Shown one piece after another: positions 47,436 to 58,965 of a stretch of 64,000 nt of DNA. This stretch comes from Ipomoea triloba. Taxonomy: Eukaryota > Streptophyta > Magnoliopsida > Solanales > Convolvulaceae. The notes below the pieces were generated by a model. That model made no database searches, was not told where the DNA came from, and worked only from the letters and a program-made list of their open reading frames with translations. Position 1 is the first letter of the stretch, and the number at the start of each line of letters is the position of its first letter. The stretch is from positions 21,529,847-21,593,846 of the forward strand of contig NC_044920.1 of assembly GCF_003576645.1 (NCBI RefSeq), read 5' to 3'. Made by a program: the position numbers and the translations under genes.

Positions 47436-50079
47436 CCACTCAAATTAGATGCATATTTTTAAGTGATGAGGAAAACACGCACTACCCGATGATGTGCAAT
47501 GGGCCTTGTGACCCTAGCCAACAAATGAGCATAAAGAGGTAAATCACCTTAGGTTGTCAATAATAGACCGGTTCAAACTAAGAAGGCCAAATAGTCTGTC
47601 TCTGAATAATCGAACTTGTAACATTATGGTTACCAAGTCAACAGTCTGACCAATTTGGTAGAGATTGTTCCCAAGTTAGATGCACATTAACATATTAGCA
47701 TATTTACTCTAAAGTTCTGTACAATATATATCCTAATAAGTTTTTAATAATTATGAAATTATCACCACATTTTTTCTTAATTTAGAATCATTGGTTATTC
47801 CAAAATTGAACTAAATTTATGTGGAATAAGTATGTGCATTGGCCTTGGTCAAGTGTCATGAATCTATAATTGTAGTACAGATTAAGGTCAGAAGTTCAAT
47901 TGCCAACCTTACTCCTCAGAAGTTTAAAAATAAAAAGAAATTATTAATAGTTGATACTAATTAAATCATAGATTCATATGTCAATTGGGTATGTATGTGC
48001 TCGGTTAATTAGTCGATTTCACCTCTAGAAAGTGATTGCATATTTAAAATTGTTGATGATATATCTCTTACTAAATAGGTCATATCGAGTTCGATTTTTC
48101 AACTAAAACAGTATAAAGTCAACGGTAATTAATTTGTTCCTATTAGTTTAAACCTCTAAAATAATTTTTAAAATTTGCCAAGAAAGATTCAAACTTCTAA
48201 AGGGTACTAGTCGTCATGCGTATCATATATATTATTACTCCGTATTATGTTATAGTACCCCTGCCCCCACCAACCCACTCTACGTTCCACGTTGCATGAA
48301 AATTTACTTTGGTTTTTTAGGTACATAAAAATCGCAAAAAAATTGTGTAAGACCATGTTAGAAATATTTTTCTTTGAGACGAATCGGGTCAAAATAAAAA
48401 TGTAATACTTATATTGAAAAATGTAATGATAATCATAAATAAAATATTTGTTACTTATAAGGTAAATTGTGATATTTTGGAGAAAAATATAATTTTTTTA
48501 TATTTTAATTTAAAAATATTATATTTTTCTTCAAAAGTATTACACTCTCTCTTATAAGTAACAAACATTTTATTCTTAATTAGTATTACATTTTTCAATA
48601 TAAGTATTACATTTCTATTGTAACCCGGCCTATCTCACACTCTCACAGATAAAGATCCGTGAAATAATTTCGTAACGAAGTCACTCTATAAAAATTTATT
48701 TAGATATATTGCCGTCTCGGGTACTTTTATATCTAAAAATGAAGGGGAGTAAATTTTGGAAAAACAAAATTATCTGTATTAATTTCTTTTCTCACTTAAT
48801 ATGACCAAAATATCTTTACCCTTTTTAATTTTGGTACGTGGCACAATAAGTAGCTGCACCAAAGAATTTTCACACACATATATAACTAGAAAGTAGTAAG
48901 TATTATCCGTGTCGAGTTACAAGCTCAATGCAACAACCATAGTCAAGTTGGTCAGACATTTAATTTGTATATTAATTTTCTTGGTTTAAGTCGATCAATT
49001 ATAAATAACATAAGTTGATTTATCTCCTTGTAATCCTTTGCTAATTAGAATTATTAGCAAAGGATCACAAGATGTGTGAACTTCACCTTCTTATGGGCTT
49101 TACCTAAAGCACACCTTAGCTGCTGTCAACTTTTTAGTAATCAAAAGTTATTATAAGTTGAATATCTAATATGACTCTAAAATGTTTTTTTTTTAAATAG
49201 TAATAATCCATAATAATTTTTTTGAGTACTATTAACTCTGGGCGCCACTAAATCACAATGTCTTTTTGGTAATAATCCATAATAATTTGATCATATATTA
49301 ATTGGTGAATTTTACCTCTAGAGTACAGTGTATTTACATGTTTATTATTGATTACTTATATCATATTAAATGTGTGGTGATTTGCAGCTGTCACCGGAGA
49401 AGGATTCATAGCTCAGGGCATTACATTCCGCAACACGGCCGGTCCAAAAAACCATCAAGCCGTTGCTCTTCGATCCGGTTCGGACCATTCGGTTTTCTAT
49501 CAATGCGGTTTTGAGGGATACCAAGACACTCTTTACGTCCATTCCCAACGCCAATTCTACAAAGACTGCGACATCTATGGCACCGTAGACTTCATCTTCG
49601 GAAACGCCGCCGTTGTTTTACAAAACTGCATCATATATGCGAGGAAACCTATGAACAAACAACGTATTACCATCACGGCCCAAGGTCGGACCGACCGGAA
49701 CCAGAATACCGGAATATCTATCCACAATTCTCGGGTGATGGCCGGTTCGGACCTCAAGCCGGTCGCTGGCTCGTTCAAGGCTTACTTAGGGAGGCCGTGG
49801 AAGAAATATTCCCGAACGGTTTTTCTCCGAACCTACATGGAATCTATTGTTGACCCGACCGGTTGGGTCGAGTGGGATGGGAAATTTGCATTGAATACTT
49901 TGTACTATGGCGAATATAAGAACTCTGGACCCGGTTCATCAACTAAGCGGCGAGTGAAGTGGCGTGGTTACCGGGTTATTACAAGTGCAACCGAGGCGGC
50001 CCAATTCAGCGTGCAGAGTTTTATAGCGGGTCGCTCGTGGCTGCCGGCGACAAAAGTCCCATTCCGTGCTGGACTGTAA
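44712..50079 (+). CDS. Type I pectin methylesterase with inhibitor-like pro-domain, 2 exons
   Basis: It removes methyl esters from cell-wall homogalacturonan. Exon 1 44712-45564 and exon 2 49388-50079 join in frame (GT-AG, phase 1) to 514 residues. A signal peptide (RLLCFLLIVLLSIPSFILSG) is followed by a PMEI-type pro-domain with its conserved cysteines (about residues 27-170) and the processing site DRKLLQ near 195. The catalytic CE8 domain shows GVYRENVE, QAVALR (transition-state Gln), YQDTLY and DFIFGNA (the two catalytic Asp) and LGRPWKKYSRTV with the substrate-binding Arg and Trp. No key residue is missing. The layout resembles Arabidopsis PME17/PME41-type proteins. The pro-domain keeps the enzyme silent until it is cleaved on export. 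The 3.8 kb intron is packed with repeats. Likely functional. Confidence 0.97.
45661..46123. mobile_element. Mutator-like foldback element in the pectinesterase intron
   Basis: Ends GATTTAATTCCACC and ...GGTGGAATTAACTC are long inverted repeats. The 9-bp duplication atatattaa is perfect (45652-45660, 46124-46132). Same family as 21370-21858. Confidence 0.9.
46150..46802. mobile_element. Tourist/Harbinger-like MITE in the pectinesterase intron
   Basis: Ends GGCTGTGTTTGG and CCAAACATAGCC, with a 3-bp duplication gta on each side. agctta/taagct words are repeated in both arms. Confidence 0.8.
46803..47310. other. MITE-like AT-rich intron DNA
   Basis: taacatattatatg and a tggtccatgg end resemble the element around 26939 and the palindrome at 48-263. 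No clean ends. Confidence 0.4.
47316..47379. repeat. (AT)n microsatellite
   Basis: About 32 uninterrupted dinucleotide units in the pectinesterase intron. Confidence 0.98.
47402..47434. repeat. Poly-A tract
   Basis: Thirty-three A bases close to the AT microsatellite; probably a decayed retroposon tail. Confidence 0.95.
47510..47675 (-). mobile_element. SINE-like repeat
   Basis: On the minus strand: ttggtcagactgttgacttgg (box-A-like) and acaagttcgatta (box-B-like), then a ggccttcttagtttgaacc body shared with 27911-28230. Confidence 0.65.
48340..48660. mobile_element. Foldback MITE with agtattacatt words
   Basis: Arms mirror each other: aaaatgtaatacttatattg and caatataagtattacattt; inner ttacttataag and cttataagtaac. 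The same words form the structure at 61600-62050. Confidence 0.7.
49220..49269 (-). mobile_element. 50-bp remnant SINE, family A, with perfect 19-bp duplication
   Basis: taataatccataataattt occurs at 49201-49219 and 49270-49288. Between them only the SINE tail (ttttgagtactattaactctg) and part of the head (cgccactaaatcacaatg) remain. It ends about 120 bases before the pectinesterase exon 2 acceptor. Confidence 0.9.
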
Positions 50080-51680
50080 AGTCAAATTATATATGCTTGA
50101 TTTGCCATTTTGATGTTTAATTACTTTTTCTTTTTTTTTTATTTGCTTTTGGGTTATACTCAAACTAATCATTGTTCTTAACCGAGTCAACCCAATTAAG
50201 TGGCAAGTGTTGATCATATTGTTTTTTCATACTAGAAGATTAAACTCTCTCCTTTTTAAGGAATGAGAATACATGACTACTCATGTCAACCAAGCTGGTT
50301 GGTTTGATTACTTTGTTAATCGTTGTTCAGTATGTTTTTTATATATTAATTTTCTGTTAGTCATGTGAACAAATTGCCTTAAGTAGGGCTGGTTTTTTTG
50401 CTCGTGCATAATGCCTAGCATCACGATGCCTCAATTTTAGAGGGCTCAACATCTATTTTTGACCTAGTTGCGTAAGAAATAAAAAAAATTAAAAAAAAAA
50501 CTACAATTAAATCACATTCCTTTGGCTTCACGCATCTTTCTATCTTGCCTAAAAGGCTAAAACTCATCAGTTTTTTTTCTCTAAATCGCACACCACCATT
50601 GAAGAGGGCAAGATTCTTCCTTCCTCCATTACCTTTACAATTTTCCCCCAAATTTCTTTGATTATCAAAGTTGCAATTCAATTTTCACTTCTGTCTCTTA
50701 TTTAATTGAGCATGGTTATGGCAAAATAGTACACAATCTTTTACATAATTCAAATTTCTTCTCAATCAAATCTTTAATTTTTATGTATCAAACGACTAAA
50801 TTAGGGGAGTAATATTACATATACTCCCATTTTCTAGTCCGTGTGATTTGGCGTGCTTTGATTGCTCAATTTAATAGGAGGTCATGATGTTTATCTATTC
50901 TCTTTTTTTTCTTTTCCTCCAATCAAATTTGAACACAAGTATTGGGAGTAAATGTTGAGAGTGTTTTTGAGAGTACATGAAGTATTTTTGAAATTAGGGC
51001 CTCATTTATTTACAAGAACATGGTCACAAAAATTCAAAAGACGTCCATGACTTTAAGGTTTTTTTTTTTTTTTAAATTTTAAATTATTTTGTCAATGACA
51101 TTTCAAAGTATAACTTAAATTTGCACTTAAATAGCCAATTAAACGAATTTTATCTAAAACTAATAACCTATGAAAAAAAATCAAAATTTGACAATTTTTT
51201 ACTTTTCATATGATTTAATTGCACATGTTATTAACACCATTGCTTAATTGAATAAGCTAAAAAGTTAAGTAACTTATTTAACATTTATGTTTTTTTTTTG
51301 GTTGTATCAATTTTTAGCAACACATGTCGATCTAAAATTGATACCATTGATAAAATTGCAATAGTAGTGATAGAAGTGATTTGCAATCAAATTGCAATTT
51401 TAAGTGTGTGTTTGGTTCAAATATTAGAATCGTAATAGTAATAGGAATCAAATTGATACCATTGATAAAAGTGATTTGCAATCAAGTTGCTTTTCTTTGA
51501 ATCAAAGAGCTAAACTACAGAGAAAGTGTGGGAAATGAGACATGATTGTGCTTCGAGTAACAACCCAACTCCAAATGACTATACTTCGAGTGATAGCCTA
51601 ACTCTAGAAAAGGAGATACAAGAAGAGAAATTGTTATTATATTCTTCCGTGCCTTCTTCAAGTACATAGGTAACTATATA
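50080..51680. other. Downstream of the pectinesterase, no gene seen
   Basis: AT-rich DNA. Around 51340-51490 the phrase aaattgataccattgataaaa is repeated. No coding region supported. Confidence 0.5.
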
Positions 51681-51689
51681 TATACAGGA

Positions 51690-53600
51690 TCATAGAAACT
51701 ATTATTACCTATGCACTCGCTACTTGTATAACTACCTATTAAATGTCTATGGTCGTAGTACAAAACTACAAACAAATACCCATAGTATTCAGGGGTTATC
51801 GATCCACAGGGAAGTATGGTATAAATACTAGCTACTAATTCATTCATGTGAAGCTATTGTTACACAGTTAATAAGGGGTAATTTGCTGCAAACATGTAAA
51901 TAAAAGGAGTAAAATAAGGCAAGCGAATTTTAGGAATTTAAGAGAAGAGTAAAGAGTGGAATTTTTGGGGTCAAAGTGTTTAATCACCTAGTGTCAACTT
52001 AAAGTGAAATACTTATTTAGGTTAAAACAAGTATGGAAGATTGCAATCAATAAGGGAAAGAATTACTCCCATAATTCAAACCCACAACAAGATAATTGAA
52101 ATATATCACTCGCATGAGATAATCACAATAATTATTCAAGAACAAGCAATCTAGATAAAATCCCTTAACCAATATGTCATCTCCCAAGGTATAATAATTA
52201 AGTGCAATTGTGGGTGCTCTAATTTATATCCTAACTCCCATCAAGATACAAATTTAGCAATGAAATAAGTAATTTAGGATTTAATTACAAGCATCAAGGA
52301 AATAAATCACAATTGCAACACAAATATAAAACTTAAATATATATTTCATTAAGGAAAAATAAAAATGAGACACATAGGTTCATAAACACTTTTATACTCA
52401 ATAATTCCTAAAAAAAGCTTAGCCAATCATGACTAACGTAGTTGAATACAGATTATTTTCTTTCCTTTTGAACTTTCCTTGCGTAATTCTTTACTATATA
52501 AGTAAAATACTTCCGATGGAGAAATAAAGCACAATTACTATTTTATCTCTAGATCAACGAATGTTTTACTCCACCCCTTAACTAGGGCGACAAATTCTCA
52601 GTCTGATTCTATCATTAGGCATAGTACTTTACCTACTTGTATTCAACACTTTTTCCCCTCTTCTTAATATATGAGTAGTGTTTATTTAAAAAAACAAAAA
52701 AAAACAAAAAAAAAAAAAAAAAAAAAAAACACACACACACAATACTAGAGTTTTAAACAAAACCATGGAGCCAAGACACTCCAAAAATCTCTTTTACACT
52801 CATTACATCCTGTCTCAGTTTCCTACTTTACAGCCTGCACACAACCATCTATTCACCATTGACGGCCCGGCACTGCTTCAACCTCGACTCCCACTTCTCG
52901 CCCATTGAAAAGAGCATTTTGCAAAGAACACAACAGCATGAGTAAGATATAGTAATGTCCAAGGGAAAGTGATTTAAATAAATAAATGTGGACATAACTA
53001 GAGAACTTATATTATGATTATACCTTTTCATCTTTTATATACTTATATGTCGATTGGGACATTATATATCTTGTATATATTTGGACTGGTTGCGTTCCCA
53101 GGATGAAAACAGCACAACGATTCACGTGAGGGTATGGTTCAATTTACAACGAAAATAACATAAAATTTGATTAAAATAAAAGTAAAACGCAATGTGAAAT
53201 AAATTAAATTTTTTTATACTGAGATGAAGTACCAAAGTACTTACTAAGATGAAGTAATACGAGTAACTTGGTAAGCTTGTCTCTTTGTTTGGTTTCTTAG
53301 GCTGTGGTTCATAAAGTAGTATCAGAATCTGTGGGAGTTTGGAGAGTTACCAAACAGCATCCCCAGATCTATGCACCTGAAACAGAAAAAGAAGAAGAAT
53401 ATTACTAAGAGAATTCTTATCGTACTAGTACTTAGCTTTAAGCAGATCGACCATCAAATTGCCTAAACACAAAAACTTCCCAAAGTTAACTCTGGAGAAA
53501 TGTGGGTATCTACATGGCTGTGTGGCCCGTGGACTCTGAAGTTCCTTATAGATGAAAGAATTGGATACTTTCTCTGTTCCCACCTGCAGCTACTGAATTA
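51690..53600. other. Possible retrotransposon leader; otherwise no gene
   Basis: ggggttatcgatccacaggga near 51790 is a word I associate with untranslated parts of plant gypsy elements; it is followed by low-coding DNA to about 52680. An A/C-rich run is at 52688-52740. A minus-strand ORF at 53031-52849 lacks any recognisable domain. Confidence 0.4.
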
Positions 53601-53622
53601 GCTAGTTTGTACTTTGTAGCAC

Positions 53623-53876
53623 TATTGCAAAAATCTCCCGCCTAGGAGCTAGGCACCCCTAGACCGAGGCGAATTGCTCCCTAGGTGTCCGCCTAGGTGG
53701 CTGGCTGCCTAGCGCCTAACTTTGCCGACTGGATTGAGTTGGCGGCCGACTCGGCCAAGTTAACTCGCCCAACTCGGCAGAGTTAGTCGAGTTAACTCGG
53801 GAGAGTGGGCCTTGTTAAATTTTTTTTTATATTTATATATATTTAAATTTATTTATTTATATAAATAAGAGAAGTA

Positions 53877-53927
<51 letters not shown>

Positions 53928-54037
53928 GACATACACCTACACACATGCATTATTTTTTTGTTTTTATAGGTCGCCGCCTAGACCCCTTAGGCGCTAGTCT
54001 ACCGCCCGACTAGCGACTAGCGCCTACTGCAACCATG
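53623..54037. mobile_element. Probable MITE with cgcctag words
   Basis: The 11-bp word ctttgtagcac lies on both sides (53612-53622, 54038-54048) and could be a target duplication. Inside are cgcctagg/cctaggtg and gcgcctac/taggcgc palindromes at both ends and a (TA)n run at 53878-53922. Assignment is tentative because terminal repeats are weak. Confidence 0.55.
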
Positions 54038-54066
54038 CTTTGTAGCACAAACTTTGCTCTTGAAAA

Positions 54067-54191
54067 TAGGGATGGCAATGTGTCCCGTCCCCGACAGGGG
54101 ATCCCCGTCCCCGTCTCTAATGGGGACGGGGATGGGGAAAAATTTCGGGGATCGGGGACGGGGATACCCCTCCCCGCCCCGCCACGTCCCC

Positions 54192-54256
<65 letters not shown>

Positions 54257-54698
54257 AATACATAGCATTACATATAAATTATATATAAAGCATGTCAACT
54301 GCATGACATATATACATTAATACATAGCATGCGGTAAACTGCAGTACATAAATACATTACATATATACATAGCAGTAAACTGCATTACATATATACATAA
54401 TATACTACCATTACATATATACATAGTTATACTGCCATGCTTTATATATATATATATATATAGTATTTTAAATTTTGAAACTAGGACTTGTATTTTAAAT
54501 TGTTTTTATTATTAAAATTTACATTTATTTAACCTTTTAACTAGGAACTGACGGGGAATGGGGAATCCCCGTCCCCGCCTAATTCCCCGCGGGGACGGGG
54601 ATGGGGAGTATTTTCAATTCCCCGTCAGGGACGGGGACGGGGATGGGGACGGGGTCGCGGGGACGGGGAGTATACTCCCCGCCCCATTGCCATCCCTA
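54067..54698. mobile_element. hAT-type MITE
   Basis: TAGGGATGGCAATG at the left and CATTGCCATCCCTA-type end at the right, with the perfect 8-bp duplication cttgaaaa (54059-54066, 54699-54706). Subterminal ggggacggggat words fill both arms; the centre has (TA)n at 54194-54253. No transposase. Confidence 0.92.
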
Positions 54699-54947
54699 CT
54701 TGAAAACACTGCCAATATGAATATTCCTACTGCAAATGACTACACATTTAAATTTCAACAGTTGTTTAGGCTTTCCTTAAGTGCCAGAAGTGGAGGAAAG
54801 GTTTTGAAATATTGGAATGAAAGAGAGAGAGATAGCTGCATATGTACCTCTTGGACTTCAACAATGATAGTACTTAGCCTCTGCTAGGTTGTTCATTGTT
54901 GTTGTCAATGCCTGAACTTCAATAAGTTACCCATTCAACATTCTAAC

Positions 54948-57208
54948 CTAGGATCCATCTCTGTTTTCCCGCATTGCCTTAAACAACTTCATAAGTGGAT
55001 CTGGTTTTGACAGAGACAAAATCTCATTGTGAAGAGCTTGCAACATGAAAGCAGACTTGTCTCCAATCAACTTCAAGTGTTCAAGAGCCAATGAAGTCTC
55101 TCCAGCATCACTTAAAAATTTCAGTACTGTGAGATGGGAGTCTAGAAATGCAATATCATCAATGTGGCTATGAAGTAACTTCAAAGCATGAAGCACATTA
55201 CCTGCAAATATCAGATAAAACTCTTAGGCGAATAGTCAGCTATTAAGTAATCATTTTGTCAAGAAAAATATAGAGTTAGAGTTAATACCAATAAGTCCTC
55301 GACTAGTGGTTTTTCTCGATTTAGTTCTTAAAGTCTTTTTGTGCTTAATTGGGTCCTGGACTTCCACTATAGTCGTGAACTAAATAAGGTATTAATAGAG
55401 GGGAAATTACCAAGCTATCCTAACCATTGAAGCTCAGGACCTAATTAAGCACAAAAAACTTTTAGGACTAACTCGAGAAAAACCACTCGACTACTAAATT
55501 GGGTAATAACTCATAGAGTTATGTATGGTAACATGTTGAAAGTCGTACCTTCCTTACAAAGATAGAGGACAAATGAACCCAAAATATTCCGAGCAAGGAC
55601 AGTACTTTGAGAAACAGACATATCAAATACATGAAGAGCCAGGGCAATATCTTTGGCTTGACAAATTCCTTTAAGAAGGGATTTGTAAGTTGTTGCATCA
55701 GGTGCTACCCTTTTCTCAAACATGTGCTCAAATAGCCTATAAGCCTCTTCAACTTCACCAACTTCTGAACATTTCTGTATTAGGATGTTGTAGGACTTTA
55801 AATTGGCAGGGCAGCCATTTGTAAACATCTCATCCCACAGCCGTTTTGCTGGCCGCAGTAGATCTTCTCTGCAGCAAGCTTCTAGAAGAGAATTGTAAGA
55901 TGATATGTCCAGACCTAAACCTTTTCTTTTCATCTCACCAAGTATCTCATAAGCCTCTCTTACTTTACCGGCCTCACACAAAAGTGTAAGCATCAAATTA
56001 TAAGTCCGTTTATCTGTGAAATATGCTCTGGCAAATAACTTCTGAGAAACTTCAACCAGCATTTCAGTTTTGCCAAGCTTGCAAAGGTTCCTGCCCAAGT
56101 TCTTCAATGTAAGAAGTGTAGGAATCACTTCTCTGTCAACCATGAAATTGAAGAATAACATGGAGCAACAAGGGTCAAGAGCTGAAACAGAGCCTACCAG
56201 AGCATTGAGTAGATCATCGTCCATTGGGAAATTCCCTTTCATGATTACTTCACCCAACTCTTTTGCTTCAGATATTAGTCTTTCTGAAATCAAGGTAAGA
56301 ATAAAGTCTTTATAATCATTGGATCTTGGTGCCACCCCCAGCTTCCGTTTTCTCTTCAAAACCCACTCTACATCAACCGCATTACCCATTTCTCGCAATG
56401 CTTCAGCAACAATCCTATACGCCATGAAATCGGGTTTACAATCTCTTTGCCTCAACTCATCCAAAGCCACAACAGCCTCTGAGACGAAAGACCCAGAACA
56501 TAGCCCATGAGCAACTAAAACTGCAATAACAGACCCGTTAATTCCAGAAAAATCAATCCTCCGAACCTCGTCTAGCACATTCAAAGTCATTTCTAATCCA
56601 TTACAGCGACAAAATTTCCACACAAACACACCAAACCCAAGCGTGTTTAACCGAATGCCTTTAATAGTCATTTCATCGAACACGTTCCGAGCACGAAAAA
56701 GATCTCCTTCAGAAGAGATAGCAGCAAGAAGCGAATTACAAGTTTGAGGTCCAATATCGGATATTAGTGAACTAACCTCTTTGAAAGTAGAAAACGCAGT
56801 GCAGGTGTTCTTACTAGTGATCTGAGAGGCAATGACAGCGCGATAAACATACGGCGGAAGGTTAACCTTCTGGGATTTGCTCTGTTTCAAAACCCTATCC
56901 ATGGCGTTGAATTTGCGAGAAAGGGAAAGAGCCTTGAGAATTGACTGATAGGAAGAGGAATCATGAGAAAAGCCTGGTTGTTGAGAGGACCAGTCAAAGA
57001 AGCCCAGAGCAAGGGAGTGGTGATGGAGGAGATGCGGGTCGATTACATGGGCGACCAGTGTAGGGCTTAGTGACTCGCGACATCCAAGACGGTGCAAAGC
57101 TTGCTCCATCAATGGCGTCCATGTTTGAGTTGGAACAGTTTGTTTGGATTTTGATATCAAAGCATGGCTTATGACTTTTGCCAACTCTCCGACCGATCGG
57201 CTGATCAT
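54948..57208 (-). CDS. P-class pentatricopeptide repeat protein, 2 exons
   Basis: PPR proteins bind specific RNA sites, mostly in mitochondria or plastids. Exon 1 57208-55549 and exon 2 55201-54948 join in frame (phase 1, GT-AG) to 637 residues. The first ATG is at 57208 (MISRSVGELAKV); the frame is open further up to 57253 but only from a GTG, which lies too close to the TATA box. About a dozen degenerate 35-residue repeats can be seen, for example TCNSLLAAISSEGDLFRARN, TYNLMLTLLCEAGKVREAYE, SYNSLLEACCREDLLRPAKR and SYNILIQKCSEVGEVEEAYR. No E, DYW or SMR domain follows, so it is P-class. It seems similar to Arabidopsis At5g14080, but this is from memory. The RNA target is unknown. Nearly all of the intron is a transposon. 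Confidence 0.93.
55279..55512. mobile_element. Mutator-like foldback element filling the PPR intron
   Basis: Ends GAGTTAATACCAATAAGTCC and ...AAATTGGGTAATAACTC; perfect 9-bp duplication atagagtta (55270-55278, 55513-55521). Without it the 347-base intron would be about 104 bases. It starts 27 bases after the splice donor. Confidence 0.95.
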
Positions 57209-57254
57209 ATCGTAATAGGTTTTGTCTAAGGAGGTGAACAGAAATGAACACACT

Positions 57255-57262
57255 TATTTATA
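57255..57262 (-). promoter_or_regulatory. PPR gene TATA box
   Basis: tataaata on the minus strand, 47 bases before the ATG at 57208. Confidence 0.55.
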
Positions 57263-57301
57263 CTACTAACATTCTTTTATTTCTTTGAGGGCTTGTCTCA
57301 C

Positions 57302-57351
57302 CTTAACTAGACAAATCACTCTACCAACTTAGAACGGCCATGCACCACCAC
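57302..57351 (-). pseudogene. 18S rRNA fragment, antisense piece Y
   Basis: On the minus strand it reads GGTGGTGCATGGCCGTTCT and then GATTTGTCTAGTTAA, the universal 18S region near position 1250-1300, with a few substitutions. Part of the patchwork described under findings. Confidence 0.85.
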
Positions 57352-57353
57352 AT

Positions 57354-57435
57354 GCTCGTTGAATACATCAGTGTAGCGCGCATGCAGCCCAGAGCATCTA
57401 AGGGCATCACAAATATGTTATTGCCTCGAACTTTC
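57354..57435 (-). pseudogene. 18S rRNA fragment, antisense piece X
   Basis: The minus strand reads GAGGCAATAAC, GTGATGCCCTTAGATG, CGCGCTACACTGATG and TATTCAACGAGC, the 18S region about 100-200 bases downstream of piece Y. Both pieces are on the same strand, but the ~100 bases that separate them in intact rRNA are missing and their order is reversed. Confidence 0.88.
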
Positions 57436-57448
57436 GTGACTTGAAACC

Positions 57449-57518
57449 TTGGGCGCGAGTCCGGACAAAGCGGCCATCGGTGCAGATCTTGGTGGTAGTA
57501 GCAAATATTCAAATAAGA
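57449..57518 (+). pseudogene. 25S rRNA fragment, sense
   Basis: gggcgcgagtccggacaaag then cggccatcggtgcagatctt and ggtggtagtagcaaatattc match the conserved 25S/28S region around the GGTGGTAGTAGCAAATATTC motif. It is on the opposite strand to the 18S pieces. Confidence 0.85.
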
Positions 57519-57529
57519 AGTCTGAGGAG

Positions 57530-58180
57530 CAAGAGAACAGGAGCATGGTTGTTAGCTCGAGGTAACAGTTGCAATCGTACAAAACGCATGAAAAGTTATA
57601 GATTGGACCTCGAGGCGTGAATGAGTAAATCAATGAAATTTAAGGAACTATCCAAGATGTAAGTACATCTCAAACATTTTTCATTGAAATTTGTTTAATT
57701 CAAACCATGGAAAGAACTAGGTTTTATCAAATTGATAATAAAGACAAACAAAAATGACAATATAATCAAACCAAAATGATACTAATTCTAAATAAATACA
57801 TCTATATAATAACTATAATTATATTTCTATCTATTGTTATAGACATTGAATTGGTTGACACAACTCATGTCGATTATATTGACATCTTTAAATATTTGTT
57901 GGAATTGAAAAAAATTTTAAATTGAAAAGGTTTTCGACATCCTCTTGTAAAAAATGAGGACTGATCTCAGTCAATCATCAATAGTTGAAGATTTTAGTAA
58001 AAAAAAAAAGATACGGGGTCAATTTTATAATTATTGAAAACTTGAAAGTTTAGTAATTAAAAGATCCTAGCCTTTGATTTCTCAAGATGAATGGTTTGGA
58101 TGTGTCCATATTTTTTACAAGGAGAGATATTCTCACCTAAACCCTCCCCAGTATAAATAAATAAATAAATATATATATAT
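57530..58180. other. Intergenic DNA, no gene seen
   Basis: Nothing beyond AT-rich sequence is supported. Confidence 0.5.
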
Positions 58181-58960
58181 ATAGTGGCGGACCCAGGATT
58201 TTATTCGAGTGGGGGCGAAGACGCGAAGTTAAAATGAATCTTTCAAAAGTAGATTTTCTTTTAAACAATTTTTCCATAACTGAACCAAAAAATATATATA
58301 TTCATATCATTAATTAATCATTTGCAAATTATTTTCAACACAATTGGAGAAATCTGAAAATATACAGATTATTAGCTCCTAAATAGATTAAAACACCAAG
58401 AAATTAGAAGTAAATAGCATGATTTGTTACAGAATAGCAGGCAAGTAATGAACATGGAAAAGAGTAACCACACAAGTATTTATAGTCTTGTTAATTAAAA
58501 AGTAGCAGCAGAGACGCATACAAATCAGACCAAAAGACACTGGGAACTGGGAAGAACAATGAAAGGGATCACATAGATATATCAGCTCACTTTGCCATTT
58601 TGGAGTTGAATTTCAAAGGATTTACTACACTGTTATATCTATTTATTTGTTAAAAAGGGTTCAACTTATTTACCTTTCCTCAAACTCTAATTCTTATTTG
58701 CAGATTTCACAAACATATATACTTAAAAGAGGAACACTAGTTTACAAGGCAAAACATGAATGGGGGGAATTAATTTACAGAGAAGTGAGGGAAGCAAGTG
58801 AAGAAAGGGACAGCAGCACCAGCTTAATTAGCATGCATTAAGGTTTTCTTCACTTAAACATAAAACAACTATATTCAGCTAAAATTTAGAGGCGAATATT
58901 GTGCTCAGAAAAAATGAGTAATTGATATCAACTGAAAATGCTGTTGAACTAGACACATGA
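58181..58960. other. Transposon-like end and unassigned DNA
   Basis: agtggcggacccaggatttt at 58184 is a common end word of plant DNA elements (compare 62212-62826). Its partner was not found. The rest shows no gene. Confidence 0.4.
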
Positions 58961-58965
58961 TATAC

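Noticed and set aside
52849..53031. Possible terminal exon on the minus strand (ends LKQCRAVNGE)
   Set aside because: No convincing acceptor, no domain and no upstream exon could be found.
54017..54320. ORFs ending in repeated YIYIYI
   Set aside because: Translation of an AT microsatellite within a hAT MITE.
57209..57253. Upstream extension of the PPR protein (MCSFLF...)
   Set aside because: Starts with GTG, not ATG, and lies almost on the TATA box; the ATG at 57208 is preferred.
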